From Pseudomonas fluorescens (GTDB lineage Bacteria > Pseudomonadota > Gammaproteobacteria > Pseudomonadales > Pseudomonadaceae): a stretch of DNA of 64,000 bases. Location of the stretch: contig LR782234.1 of NCBI GenBank assembly GCA_902825215.1, positions 4,712,001 through 4,776,000 on the forward strand, in the 5' to 3' direction. The notes below the pieces were generated by a model. It ran no database searches and was not told the origin of the DNA. It saw nothing but the letters and a program-made list of their open reading frames with translations. Shown piece after piece: positions 7,725 to 16,562 of this stretch (its first letter is position 1; each line of letters starts with the position of its first letter). The position numbers were made by a program, and so were the translations under genes.

Positions 7725-9044
7725 TCAGTTCAATTGCAGGGTCTCATTGAACTGGCTGATCGCATCCACCACATGCCGCGAGCCCTGCTGAATTTCCAGA
7801 ATCACCTCCCCTGCCTCGTTCGCCAGTTCCACACCCAGCCCGGTACGGCTCAGGCTCGATTGCATGCTCGACACTGCGCTCAGCGACAGGTCGTGATTCC
7901 TGCGCACCACATCGACAATTTCCAGGGTGGCCTGGCTGGTCCGCGCCGCGAGGCTGCGCACTTCGTCCGCCACCACCGCGAAGCCGCGGCCATGCTCTCC
8001 GGCCCGCGCGGCTTCGATGGCAGCATTGAGCGCCAGCAGGTTGGTCTGGTCGGCGATGCCGCGAATGGTCTGGACGATGGTGCCGATGATGTCCGACTGT
8101 TTGCTCACCGCATCGATGCTCACCGCAGCTTCGTTGAGGTCGCGGGAAATGTCCTGAATGATCTGCACGGTCTGCTGCACCACCTGCGAGCCTTTTTGCG
8201 CGCAGGCGTCGTTTTGTACCGAGGTGCTGTGGGCGGATTCGGCGGCGCTCTGCAACGTGGTCATCTGGCGGGTGATGTCGCTGGCGAACTTGACCACTTT
8301 GTACAAGCGGCCCTTGGCATCGAACAACGGGTTATATGACGCTTCCAGATAAACCATGTGCCCGGACTTGTTCTTGCGCTCGAAGCGGTGCGAGTGGTAT
8401 TCGCCGCGATTGAGCGACGCCCAGAACGCCTTGTATTGCGTGGACTCGGATTCGCTGCGGTGACAGAACAGGCTGTGATGCTGGCCGACGATTTCGTTGA
8501 GCGAATACTGCATGGTCTGCAGAAAGTTATCGTTGGCGGCGATGACATTGCCTTCGGGGGTGAACTCAATCACCGCCATCGAACGGCTGATCGCGGCCAG
8601 CATCGCCTCTTCTTCGTGTTCCTTGTTGATGCGTGCGCTGATATCCGCAGCAACTTTGATCACGCTTCTGACTTCTTTGTCGGGACCGAACACCGGCATG
8701 TAACTGGCTTCGAGCCAGATCTCCCGGCCGCTCTTGTTCAAGCGCAGAAACGTCCCGCTCAGGGGTTCGCCACGGGCCAGGTCGCGCCACAATCTGGCGT
8801 AGTCCTCGCTGCGGTAGTAACTCTCCTCACAAAAGATCCGATGGTGTTTGCCGCGTACTTCCTCGGCGCTGTAGCCCATGGTCTTGCAGAAGTTGTCGTT
8901 GGCATCGAGGACGATGCCGTCAGGGCTGAACTCGATCATCGCCATCGAGCGGCTGATCGCGGCCAACTTGGCGTTGGTCTCGGTCAGCGCGCAACTGAAG
9001 CGCTCGATTTCCTGCAGGTCAGCCTTGTGATGTAGGTTGAACAT
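7725..9044 (-). CDS. Cytoplasmic PAS-PAS methyl-accepting chemotaxis protein, BdlA-like
   Basis: Codes for a 439-residue soluble chemoreceptor with no membrane segments. Two closely similar PAS domains with PAC motifs (about residues 30-140 and 150-260; both begin LAAISRSMAxIEF) precede a short MCP signalling domain with the hairpin IADQTNLLALNAAIEAARAGE and GRGFAVVADEVRSLAARTSQ. This layout and size match BdlA of P. aeruginosa (about 417 aa), which drives biofilm dispersion, and also Aer-type energy sensors. The PAS domains probably sense redox or oxygen through a bound cofactor, but no ligand residue can be assigned. The signalling domain lacks a long C-terminal helix, as in BdlA. Confidence 0.85.
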   Translation of the reverse strand: MFNLHHKADLQEIERFSCALTETNAKLAAISRSMAMIEFSPDGIVLDANDNFCKTMGYSAEEVRGKHHRIFCEESYYRSEDYARLWRDLARGEPLSGTFLRLNKSGREIWLEASYMPVFGPDKEVRSVIKVAADISARINKEHEEEAMLAAISRSMAVIEFTPEGNVIAANDNFLQTMQYSLNEIVGQHHSLFCHRSESESTQYKAFWASLNRGEYHSHRFERKNKSGHMVYLEASYNPLFDAKGRLYKVVKFASDITRQMTTLQSAAESAHSTSVQNDACAQKGSQVVQQTVQIIQDISRDLNEAAVSIDAVSKQSDIIGTIVQTIRGIADQTNLLALNAAIEAARAGEHGRGFAVVADEVRSLAARTSQATLEIVDVVRRNHDLSLSAVSSMQSSLSRTGLGVELANEAGEVILEIQQGSRHVVDAISQFNETLQLN

Positions 9045-9189
9045 GGTTGTATCACCTTCCGCGCGGTCTTTCGATTTAATGAAAGTTCTGGTCTTTCAAG
9101 ATCCACCACTACGTTCCGTGGAACAGGCACACGCCTTCCTCCACGGGAGAAAGTTGTCAGGTGATTAATGATGATCAATCGGAGCGTCC

Positions 9190-9534
9190 ATGCAGCGACG
9201 TTCTAATCAAGACATCCTTCTCTTGATAGCCCGCACGCGGGCCAGCCCTAACGCATTGAAGAAATTCCATTTAGGCGACGCTCCTTGTTGGTTCAGTGTC
9301 GGTGCCTTGAATTGCGCACTCTGGCAGCATGAATCACGGGCCAACGATGCCAGTCAGTCGGGTTTTGACATGACGGTCGACATAGTTAGTTACGTCAAGC
9401 ATAGCCAGACGGCTGCCGTGCGCAAGGCCACTAGTCGGCCAGTATCTGGCACTTTTTGCACAAGAAACGGTTCAGCGCACGAAGCTGAGCCGAGGGATGA
9501 CGGCATCTGCCGCAATTCAAACGATCAAATGTAG
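9190..9534 (+). CDS. Doubtful small ORF, hypothetical
   Basis: 114 codons with an upstream CGGAGCG Shine-Dalgarno-like sequence six bases before the ATG. Third-position composition is not GC-biased and the protein shows no recognisable pattern. The ORF ends inside the first arm of a degenerate REP element. It may be a decayed gene or a chance ORF. Confidence 0.25.
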   Translation: MQRRSNQDILLLIARTRASPNALKKFHLGDAPCWFSVGALNCALWQHESRANDASQSGFDMTVDIVSYVKHSQTAAVRKATSRPVSGTFCTRNGSAHEAEPRDDGICRNSNDQM

Positions 9535-9620
9535 GAGTGAGCCTGCTCGCGATGGCGATTGATCAGGCGGCGATGTTGCCGGGGAGAATGCTATCGCCAG
9601 CAGGCTAGCTCCCACAGGGG
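9530..9620. repeat. REPIN, type I, degenerate
   Basis: Left arm TGTAGGAGTGAGCCTGCTCGCGA and right arm CGCCAGCAGGCTAGCTCCCACA both differ from the consensus at several bases, suggesting an old copy. Confidence 0.8.
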
Positions 9621-9695
9621 AATGTAGTGCAAACCGGGCTATCGGTTGGCGCGCGTTCTCATATAATCGCCGCTTTGCCCAGAACAGCCCTGTCC

Positions 9696-10118
9696 ATGCC
9701 CGATACCCATTACACCTTGCTCGACGCGTCGCTCTGGCCGTTGATTAACAAGTTCTACCGCCGCCACCAGTCCTCGATGAAAGCCGTGCGCGATGCGCAG
9801 TTGTGGGTGGCTCGGCGCGGGGACATCGTCGCGGCGCTGTGCCTGCGACCGGTGGCGGGTGGGCATTGGTTGACCGGGTTATTCGTCGATCCGCAGTGCC
9901 GCGAACAGGGGATTGCCGCGCAGTTGATCGCGGCGGCCACTCAAGCGGTGAGCGAGCCGGTGTGGCTGTTCTGTCATCCGGATCTGCGCGGGTTCTATGA
10001 GCGGCGCGGGTTCAGTTTCGACCCGTCATTGCCGCAGGCGATGGCGGAACGGTTGAGCCGCTATGCGCGGAGCAAGCCGATGATTGCGATGGGACTGAAT
10101 TCTTTGAGCTCGCATTGA
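9696..10118 (+). CDS. GNAT-family N-acetyltransferase
   Basis: Codes for 140 residues. The acetyl-CoA binding core is present: a beta-strand GHWLTGLFVDPQCREQGIAAQLIAAA with the Q/RxxGxA/G loop (REQGIA), and a C-terminal FYERRGF motif typical of GNAT proteins. The substrate is unknown. The ATG at 9696 (MPDTHYTLLDAS) is preferred over the longer form from 9627, whose extra residues do not resemble coding sequence. The gene is monocistronic and flanked by REPINs on both sides. Confidence 0.85.
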   Translation: MPDTHYTLLDASLWPLINKFYRRHQSSMKAVRDAQLWVARRGDIVAALCLRPVAGGHWLTGLFVDPQCREQGIAAQLIAAATQAVSEPVWLFCHPDLRGFYERRGFSFDPSLPQAMAERLSRYARSKPMIAMGLNSLSSH

Positions 10119-10123
10119 AACAA

Positions 10124-10216
10124 TGTGGGAGCGAGCCTGCTCGCGAAAGCGGATTATCAGTCCCGAATGTGTGGGCTGATGCACCGTCTTCGCGAGCAGG
10201 CTCGCTCCCACAGGGG
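10124..10216. repeat. REPIN, type I
   Basis: REP doublet between the convergent GNAT and peptide deformylase genes; arms are near-consensus. Confidence 0.9.
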
Positions 10217-10233
10217 ATAATGCAGGGTTTGGA

Positions 10234-10773
10234 TCAGTCGTCAGCGTTGGGATCAAGATCCGGAAACATCACTTCGGTAAAACCGAACTTGCTGAAATCG
10301 GTAATGCGCGACGGGTACAGCCGGCCGATCAGATGGTCGCACTCATGCTGCACCACCCGCGCATGAAAGCCTGAAGCCACGCGCACAATCGGCTCGCCCT
10401 TCGGATCGAAACCCTCATAACGAATCTGCTGATAGCGATCCACCGCCCCACGCAAGCCGGGCACGGACAGACAACCTTCGAAGCCCTCTTCCGTGTACGG
10501 ATTCAACGGTGTGATCAGCGGATTGATCAGGATCGTCTGCGGCACCGCTTCAGCATCCGGATAGCGCTCGCTGTGCTCGAAACCGAAGATCACCAGTTGC
10601 AGATCGACGCCAATCTGCGGCGCGGCCAGGCCGACACCGCCGACGCTTTCCATGGTCTGGAACATGTCGTCGATCAGTTGCCACAGCTCGGCGCTGTTGA
10701 ACATTTCCGGCGGAACCGGCGGGGCGATGCGCAGCAGACGCTCGTCGCCCATTTTGAGAATTTCACGGATCAT
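10234..10773 (-). CDS. def: Peptide deformylase
   Basis: Codes for 179 residues of a metal-dependent deformylase that removes the formyl group from N-terminal methionine of new proteins. All three family motifs are present: GVGLAAPQIG (motif 1, about residues 43-52), EGCLSVPG (motif 2, with the metal-binding Cys) and QHECDHLIG (motif 3, the HExxH-type zinc/iron site). Pseudomonas genomes usually hold a main def next to fmt; this copy stands beside a YihY-type membrane protein, so it is probably a secondary def. The YihY stop is only 2 bp upstream, so the two genes share a transcript. Confidence 0.93.
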   Translation of the reverse strand: MIREILKMGDERLLRIAPPVPPEMFNSAELWQLIDDMFQTMESVGGVGLAAPQIGVDLQLVIFGFEHSERYPDAEAVPQTILINPLITPLNPYTEEGFEGCLSVPGLRGAVDRYQQIRYEGFDPKGEPIVRVASGFHARVVQHECDHLIGRLYPSRITDFSKFGFTEVMFPDLDPNADD

Positions 10774-10775
10774 GG

Positions 10776-11726
10776 TCAGACTTCGTCAGTGTCCGGCTTG
10801 AGCGAGTGATCGCGACCCAGGCCCGAGACATGTTGTTTGGGATGTTCGTCGGGCTCGTCGGGGGCTTTCTCGCCCTTGTCCTTGCCTTCGCTGGACATGT
10901 GCTCGATCACCGCGTTCATTTCCGCGCCGAGCAACAGCACCGCTGCGGAAATGTAGAAATACAGCAACAGCACGATGATCGCCCCGATGCTGCCATACAT
11001 CGCGTTGTAGTTGGCGAAGGTTTTCACATAGAAGGCGAACCCCAACGACGCCAGGATCCACACCACCACGGCCAGCACCGAACCTGGGGTGATGAAGCGG
11101 AACTCCTGTTTGACGTCAGGCATGACGTAGTAGATCAGGGCCACGGCGATCATCATCAGAATCACGATCACCGGCCAGCGCGCGATCGTCCACACGGTCA
11201 CAATGAAGTCCTCCAGCCCCACTTGCGCGGCGATCCAGCCCATCACCTGCGGCCCAAGCACCATCAGCGCCGCCGCGACCAGCAACATGCCAGCAATGCC
11301 CACGGTGTAGACAATCGACAGCGGGAAGCGCTTCCAGATCGGCCGGCCTTCGACCACGTCGTACGCTGCGTTCATCGCGCTCATCATCAGGCGCACGCCG
11401 GCCGAAGCCGTATACAGGGCGATGACGATACCGATCGACAGCAGGCCGCCCTTGGATTGCTGCAACTGGTCGATCACCGGGTTGACCTGCTCCAGCGCCT
11501 GCGGCGGCAGCACCAGTTCCGATTGCAGGCGCAGCCAGGAAAAGAAATCCGGCAAGTGCAGGAAACCGATCAGCGCGATCAGGAACAGAATGAACGGGAA
11601 CAACGAGAACAGCATCTGGTAGGCCAGTGCCGAGGCATAGGTCGACATTTCGTCGTCGACGAATTCAGTGACCGTGCGCACCATCACCCGGTGCAGGGGC
11701 AGACCTTTCATGTCCGGAAAAATCAT
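10776..11726 (-). CDS. YihY/BrkB-family inner-membrane protein
   Basis: Codes for 316 residues with about six membrane helices. The N-terminal signature TEFVDDEMSTYASALAYQMLFSLFPFILFLIALIGF is typical of the YihY/UPF0761 (BrkB) family, once annotated as ribonuclease BN in error. The C-terminus is a hydrophilic tail rich in Lys, Glu and Asp. The function of the family is unsettled. It is followed immediately by def, which probably shares its promoter. Confidence 0.88.
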   Translation of the reverse strand: MIFPDMKGLPLHRVMVRTVTEFVDDEMSTYASALAYQMLFSLFPFILFLIALIGFLHLPDFFSWLRLQSELVLPPQALEQVNPVIDQLQQSKGGLLSIGIVIALYTASAGVRLMMSAMNAAYDVVEGRPIWKRFPLSIVYTVGIAGMLLVAAALMVLGPQVMGWIAAQVGLEDFIVTVWTIARWPVIVILMMIAVALIYYVMPDVKQEFRFITPGSVLAVVVWILASLGFAFYVKTFANYNAMYGSIGAIIVLLLYFYISAAVLLLGAEMNAVIEHMSSEGKDKGEKAPDEPDEHPKQHVSGLGRDHSLKPDTDEV

Positions 11727-11837
11727 TCGCGTCTCCTTTCGCCGCAGTACAGGTTGAAGTCGTGGCGACTCAGGGGCCGTTTTTTACATCACGTTAGCCT
11801 GTTTGGCGATCTTCGTCGGCATCCGCAGGTTTTTGAC

Positions 11838-11868
11838 ACAAAAACGGCCATCCTTGGATGGCCGTTCG
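11838..11868 (-). terminator. Rho-independent terminator of csbD
   Basis: On the minus strand ACGGCCATCC-N2-GGATGGCCGT is followed by a T-run. It lies about 20 bp past the csbD stop. Confidence 0.8.
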
Positions 11869-11889
11869 TGTGATTCGTTCAAGGCTGGA

Positions 11890-12081
11890 TTACGCCTTGT
11901 CGACGCCTTTTTTCACCGCGTCCTTGGCGTTGCCAACCGCTTGTTGGGCTTCGCCTTTTTTCTCCTGAATCTTGCCTTCCGCATGCAGCCTGTCGTTGTC
12001 AGTAGCTTTGCCGACACCTTGCTTGATGTTGCCGACTGCTTCGTTGGCCATGCCTTTTACTTTATCGCCTGTGCTACTCAT
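11890..12081 (-). CDS. CsbD-family stress-response protein
   Basis: Codes for 63 residues, all hydrophilic and helical, with the CsbD pattern of short repeated segments (DKVKGMANEAVGNIKQGVG, then AEGKIQEKKGEAQQAVGNAKD). CsbD-like proteins are general-stress-induced and of unknown biochemical role. It is a single-gene unit with a good terminator. Cysteine and aromatic residues are absent, consistent with an intrinsically flexible protein. Confidence 0.9.
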   Translation of the reverse strand: MSSTGDKVKGMANEAVGNIKQGVGKATDNDRLHAEGKIQEKKGEAQQAVGNAKDAVKKGVDKA

Positions 12082-12273
12082 GGTGTTTCTCCGTGATGCA
12101 TAAAGGGAAGAAAGTCAGTACGTAACGATTGACTGGAGCGCTTCGCTGCAAGTTTCATTTATTTGCCGCTCATTTCGTCGCAGCGCGCAGGTTGCGCTTT
12201 ATGTTTGCCGGCGTTGCCTTGAGAATGCTCACCCATGGGCGCTGGGCGCCAGACACCGATCCGCAGGAATGTT

Positions 12274-12651
12274 ATGAAACTCGATAAAACGCAGGCCATC
12301 GCCCGTCGCAACAAGGAACTGGGCGGCGCCGTGCTTGGCACCAACAACTGCCACTTCGCTGAACTGAACCGCAACCGCAACATCTGGTGGTTCGACCTGC
12401 CGGTGTCGCGCCTGGCGATCGGTCAGTACGAGTGGATTCACCTGCTGATGCACACCCCCGCCACCGACGAACTGCTGCACCTGAAAGTGCCGACGGTGTT
12501 CTTGCGCGAAAAACTCGAAGGCCTGGTGATTCGCAACGAAGGCAAGCGCAAAGCGGCCCTGAGCCTGGAGCTGAGTGCGGACAAGGATTCGTATCTGCAG
12601 GACATGCGGCCGGCGGGGACCAATGTGAATTTTGCGCCGTTTCGTCAGTAA
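12274..12651 (+). CDS. Conserved hypothetical protein
   Basis: Codes for 125 residues starting MKLDKTQAIARRNKELGGAV, with GCAGGAA as Shine-Dalgarno eight bases before the ATG at 12274. No signal peptide or membrane segment. The sequence is mixed alpha/beta with a Trp-rich patch (NIWWFDLP, YEWIHLLMH). I do not recognise the family. Codon use is typical of the genome. Downstream lie a REP fragment, a type III repeat and a terminator. Confidence 0.75.
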   Translation: MKLDKTQAIARRNKELGGAVLGTNNCHFAELNRNRNIWWFDLPVSRLAIGQYEWIHLLMHTPATDELLHLKVPTVFLREKLEGLVIRNEGKRKAALSLELSADKDSYLQDMRPAGTNVNFAPFRQ

Positions 12652-12654
12652 CAG

Positions 12655-12683
12655 CTTCGCGAGCAGGCTCGCTCCCACAGGGG
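12655..12683. repeat. Single REP unit, type I
   Basis: CTTCGCGAGCAGGCTCGCTCCCACAGGGG occurs without its partner. It is joined directly to a type III repeat, as if one element inserted into or replaced half of the other. Confidence 0.8.
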
Positions 12684-12769
12684 AATGCATCTCGGGACGC
12701 TCTGCGTCCCTGCAGTGCTGGACGCAGAGCGTCCGGGGCGGCATTCCCACGCAGAGCGTGGGAACGATC
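12684..12769. repeat. Palindromic repeat, GATCGTTCCCACGC family, copy 2 (left arm replaced)
   Basis: The inner palindrome (GGACGCTCTGCGTCC and GGACGCAGAGCGTCC) and the right outer arm ending GTGGGAACGATC are present. The left outer arm survives only as GGGAATGCATC, fused to the REP unit at 12655. Confidence 0.75.
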
Positions 12770-12787
12770 AAGCCGTACCAAGCACCC

Positions 12788-12820
12788 ACAAAAAGCCCCG
12801 CATTTGCGGGGCTTTTTATT
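12788..12820. terminator. Bidirectional Rho-independent terminator
   Basis: AAAAAGCCCCGC-N4-GCGGGGCTTTTT ends transcripts from both sides. The right edge touches the fadD1 stop codon. Confidence 0.85.
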
Positions 12821-14517
12821 TACGCGGCGGACTTGGCCTTGATCTTCTTCAGCTCTTCATCACGCAATTCGCGGCGCAGGATCTTGCCGACGTTGGTGGT
12901 CGGCAGCGCATCGCGGAACTCCACCGAACGCGGCACCTTGTAGCCCGTGACGTTGGCGCGCATGTGGTCCATGACCTGCTCTTTGGTCAGGGTCACGCCC
13001 GGTTTGGCGACGATGAAAATCTTGATCGCTTCACCCGACTTTTCGTCCGGCACGCCGATGGCCGCGCATTGCAGCACGCCCGGCAAGGTTGCCAGCACGT
13101 CTTCCAGTTCGTTCGGGTAGACGTTGAAACCGGAGACCAGAATCATGTCTTTCTTGCGATCGACGATGCGCATGTAGCCGTCCGGCTGGATCAGCGCGAT
13201 GTCGCCGGTCTTCAGCCAGCCATCGCTGTCGAGCATTTCATCGGTGGCTTCCTGACGCTGCCAGTAACCCTTCATCACTTGCGGGCCCTTGACGCACAGT
13301 TCGCCGATTTCGCCCAGCGGCTGCTCGACACCGGCATCGTCGATGACTTTGCACAGGGTCGATGGCACGGGAATGCCGATGGTGCCGATCTGAATGTGCT
13401 GGATCGGGTTGACCGTGGCCACCGGGCTGGTTTCGGTCATGCCATAGCCTTCGCAGATGGCGCAACCGGTCACGGCTTTCCAGCGCTCGGCCGCCGCCAG
13501 TTGCAGGGCCATACCGCCGGACAGGGTGACTTTCAGCGCGGAGAAATCCAGCTTGCGGAACGCTTCGTTGTTGCACAGCGCGACGAACAAGGTGTTAAGG
13601 CCGACAAAGCCGCTGAACTTCCACTTCGACAGTTCCTTGACCATCGCCGGCAAGTCGCGCGGGTTGCTGATCAGGATGTTGTGGTTGCCGATCAGCATCA
13701 TCGCCATGCAATGAAAGGTGAACGCATAGATGTGGTACAGCGGCAGCGGCGTGATCAGGATCTCGCAACCTTCATTGAGGTTGGAACCCATCAGCGCCTT
13801 GCACTGCAGCATGTTGGCGACCAGGTTGCGGTGGGTCAGCATTGCGCCCTTGGCCACGCCGGTGGTGCCGCCGGTGTATTGCAGCACCGCCACATCGCCG
13901 CTGTGCGGATTGGCTTCGGCCACAGGCTGGCCGTGGCCCTTGCTCAGCACATCGTTGAACTTGACGGCTTTGGGCAGGTGGTAGGCCGGCACCATCTTCT
14001 TCACGTACTTGATGACGCTGTTGATCAGCAGGCGCTTGAGCGGCGGCAACAGGTCGGCGACTTCAGTGACGATGACGTGCTTGACGCCGGTTTTCGGCAC
14101 CACGGCTTCAGCCAGGTGCGCCATGTTCGCCAGGCACACCAGCGCTTTTGCGCCGGAGTCGTTGAATTGGTGTTCCATTTCCCGCGCGGTGTACAGCGGG
14201 TTGGTGTTGACCACGATCAGCCCGGCGCGAATCGCCCCGAAGACGGCGACCGGGTACTGCAGCACGTTGGGCAGTTGCACGGCGATTCGATCGCCCGGTT
14301 GCAAATCGGTATGCTGTTGCAGATACGCGGCAAACGCCCCGGACAATTCGTACAATTCACCGTAGGTGATCGTCTTGCCGAGGTTGCTGAAAGCCGGTTT
14401 GTTGGCGAAGCGCTGGCAGGATTGCTTCAACACTGCCTGAATGTTCGGATACTCGTCCGGATTGATGTCGGCAGCGATTCCAGCCGGGTATTTATCCTTC
14501 CAAAAGTCTTCGATCAT
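12820..14517 (-). CDS. fadD1: Long-chain fatty acid-CoA ligase FadD1
   Basis: Codes for 565 residues of an adenylate-forming enzyme that activates fatty acids to acyl-CoA for beta-oxidation. The ATP/AMP signature YTGGTTGVAKGAM lies in the middle, with EGYGMTETSP, the GWLKTGDIA hinge motif and a C-terminal lysine in NVGKILRRELRD. Length fits E. coli FadD (561 aa). Its order relative to fadD2, the hydrolase and phaJ1 matches P. aeruginosa PA3299-PA3302, hence the symbol. The 356-bp gap upstream holds its own promoter region, so it need not be co-transcribed with fadD2. Confidence 0.9.
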   Translation of the reverse strand: MIEDFWKDKYPAGIAADINPDEYPNIQAVLKQSCQRFANKPAFSNLGKTITYGELYELSGAFAAYLQQHTDLQPGDRIAVQLPNVLQYPVAVFGAIRAGLIVVNTNPLYTAREMEHQFNDSGAKALVCLANMAHLAEAVVPKTGVKHVIVTEVADLLPPLKRLLINSVIKYVKKMVPAYHLPKAVKFNDVLSKGHGQPVAEANPHSGDVAVLQYTGGTTGVAKGAMLTHRNLVANMLQCKALMGSNLNEGCEILITPLPLYHIYAFTFHCMAMMLIGNHNILISNPRDLPAMVKELSKWKFSGFVGLNTLFVALCNNEAFRKLDFSALKVTLSGGMALQLAAAERWKAVTGCAICEGYGMTETSPVATVNPIQHIQIGTIGIPVPSTLCKVIDDAGVEQPLGEIGELCVKGPQVMKGYWQRQEATDEMLDSDGWLKTGDIALIQPDGYMRIVDRKKDMILVSGFNVYPNELEDVLATLPGVLQCAAIGVPDEKSGEAIKIFIVAKPGVTLTKEQVMDHMRANVTGYKVPRSVEFRDALPTTNVGKILRRELRDEELKKIKAKSAA

Positions 14518-14873
14518 GGAAGCCCACTCCTCAGCAACGCGAATTCTTCACCGCATTTGATGCGATTATTATTGGTGTGTGTTTTGTATTGGTGAATCTG
14601 GCTTTTACACAGGCCGAGAAGTCACAAAGCGCGCCGAGAGTAGCAGCTTTGCCGAGGGTCGACTAGAGCCAAAAGCGGCCCCTACAGTCATATTGATGAC
14701 TCAAGACTATCTAGCAGTCATTTTAGAGCAAAAATCCTAGAAACCCGCAAAAGCCCCGGTTTTCAGGGGTGCCAAACAAAAATCGCGAGCAGGCTCACTC
14801 CTACAGAGATCACTTACATCCCCTGTAGGAGTGAGCCTGCTCGCGATCCGCCCCAAGCGCGGCCATTCACCGG
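14518..14873. other. Intergenic region between fadD1 and fadD2
   Basis: Contains the AT-rich promoter region of fadD1 (14540-14620) and an inverted-orientation REP pair at 14783-14847. No ORF with coding bias and no clear PsrA-type GAAAC-N4-GTTTC site were seen. Confidence 0.6.
14783..14847. repeat. REP pair, type I, opposite orientation
   Basis: The two arms read TCGCGAGCAGGCTCACTCCTACA then TGTAGGAGTGAGCCTGCTCGCGA, the reverse order of the usual REPIN, with a short 19-bp spacer. Located just past the fadD2 stop. Confidence 0.85.
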
Positions 14874-16562
14874 TCAGGCTATATCCCGCAACTCCCGCCG
14901 CAGAATTTTGCCGACAGGCGTCATCGGCAATGACTCACGCAAGACGATGTGTTTCGGCACCTTGTACGCGGTGAAATTCTCTTTGCAGTAGGCCTTCAAC
15001 TCTTCGAGGCTGACGCCGCTTTCACGCGCCACCACAAACAGCTTCACCGCCTCGCCCGAACGCTCGTCCGGCACGCCGATCACTGCGCAGTTGGCGACTT
15101 TGGGGTGAGCCATGACCACGTCTTCGATTTCGTTCGGGTACACGTTGAAGCCGGAAACGATGATCATGTCTTTCTTGCGATCGACGATGCGCACAAAGCC
15201 ATCGGGGTCGATCACGGCGATGTCGCCGGATTTGAACCAGCCTTCGGCATCCAGCACTTCGGCGGTGGCTTCGGGTTTGTTCCAGTAACCCTTCATGATT
15301 TGCGGACCCTTGATGCACAACTCGCCGCGCTCGCCCAGGGGCTGCTCGGCGCCGTCGTCACTGATCACTTTCAACAGCGTACCGGGCACCGGCAAACCGA
15401 CCGTGCCCAGACGCGATTGATCGCCGTAGGGATTGGTGCAGGCCACCGGCGAGGTTTCGGTGAGACCGTAACCCTCGGTGATGCGGCAACCCGTGACCTG
15501 CTCCCAGCGTTCAGCCGTGGCCTTGACCAGCGCAGTACCGCCGGAGTTGGTCAGTTTCAGGCTGGAGAAATCCAGCGTCTTGAAATCCGGATGTTCCATC
15601 AGCGCCACAAACAAGGTGTTCAAACCCAGCAGCGCCGAGAAGCGCCAGTTTTTCAGCTCCTTGATGAAGCCGGCAATGTCCCGCGGGTTGGTAATCAGAA
15701 CGTTGTGGTTGCCCGAGACCATCATGCACATGCAGTTCGCGGTGAACGCATAGATGTGGTACAGCGGCAGCGGCGCCACCATCACTTCCTGGCCCTCACG
15801 CAACAGCGGTTGGCCGTCCGGGCCGAGTTGGGCGAGGCAGGCGCGCACTTGCTGCATGTTGGCGACGAGATTGCCATGAGTGAGCATCGCGCCCTTGGCC
15901 AGGCCAGTGGTGCCGCCGGTGTATTGCAGCACGGCGATATCGTCGAGCGTCACCTTGAGCGGTTTGATCCCCAGGCCACGGCCCATGCGCAATGCGCTTT
16001 TGAAAGAAATCGCCTGCGGCAGCGAATAGGCCGGGACCATTTTCTTCACTTTGCTGACCACGGTGTTGACCAGCCAGCCCTTGGCGGTGGGCATCAGGTC
16101 GCCCATCTTCGCTTCGATCAGGTATTGAATGTCGGTGTCGGGCAGCACCTCCTGGACTTTCTGCCCGAACACGTTCAGGTACACCAGCGCACGGGCGCCG
16201 GAATCCTTGAACTGGTGACGCATCTCCCGCGCGGTGTACAGCGGGTTGGTGTTGACCACGATCAGACCGGCGCGCAAGGCGCCGAACACGGCGATTGGAT
16301 AATGCAGGACGTTGGGCATCTGTACCGCAATGCGATCCCCCGGAACCAGATCGGTATGCGCCTGCAGATAACCGGCGAACGCGGCGCTCTGGCGTTCAAG
16401 CTCGGCGTAGGTCAGCGTGATGCCCATGTTGCTGAACGCCGGACGATCAGCGAACTTCTTGCAGGAACGCTCGAACACTTCGATTACCGACTTGAACTCA
16501 GTCATGTCGATGTCCAGCGGTACGCCGGCCGGGCGCTTGTCGTTCCAGAAATCAGGTTGCAT
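14874..16562 (-). CDS. fadD2: Long-chain fatty acid-CoA ligase FadD2
   Basis: Codes for 562 residues, a close paralogue of FadD1 along its whole length. It has YTGGTTGLAKGAML, EGYGLTETSPVA, GWFKSGDIAVIDPDG and PVGKILRRELRD. Start at 16562 (MQPDFWNDKRPAGVPLDID) is chosen because AGAGGACA lies just upstream and FadD1 begins the same way; the frame is open 48 bp further. The tandem pair probably arose by duplication and likely differ in chain-length range or induction, as reported for P. aeruginosa. Divergent from the alpha/beta hydrolase gene. Confidence 0.9.
   Translation of the reverse strand: MQPDFWNDKRPAGVPLDIDMTEFKSVIEVFERSCKKFADRPAFSNMGITLTYAELERQSAAFAGYLQAHTDLVPGDRIAVQMPNVLHYPIAVFGALRAGLIVVNTNPLYTAREMRHQFKDSGARALVYLNVFGQKVQEVLPDTDIQYLIEAKMGDLMPTAKGWLVNTVVSKVKKMVPAYSLPQAISFKSALRMGRGLGIKPLKVTLDDIAVLQYTGGTTGLAKGAMLTHGNLVANMQQVRACLAQLGPDGQPLLREGQEVMVAPLPLYHIYAFTANCMCMMVSGNHNVLITNPRDIAGFIKELKNWRFSALLGLNTLFVALMEHPDFKTLDFSSLKLTNSGGTALVKATAERWEQVTGCRITEGYGLTETSPVACTNPYGDQSRLGTVGLPVPGTLLKVISDDGAEQPLGERGELCIKGPQIMKGYWNKPEATAEVLDAEGWFKSGDIAVIDPDGFVRIVDRKKDMIIVSGFNVYPNEIEDVVMAHPKVANCAVIGVPDERSGEAVKLFVVARESGVSLEELKAYCKENFTAYKVPKHIVLRESLPMTPVGKILRRELRDIA

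Larger units (their letters stand above)
9045..9695. other. 651-bp intergenic region with lower-GC core
   Basis: It holds the promoter region of the BdlA-like gene (left), a doubtful ORF at 9190-9534, and a degenerate REPIN at 9530-9620. The core at 9200-9520 is less GC-rich and lacks the codon bias of the neighbours. I see no tRNA and no known sRNA in it. Confidence 0.6.

Noticed and set aside
14540..14720. PsrA-type operator before fadD1
   Set aside because: No GAAAC-N4-GTTTC dyad was found by eye; only AT-rich promoter-like sequence.
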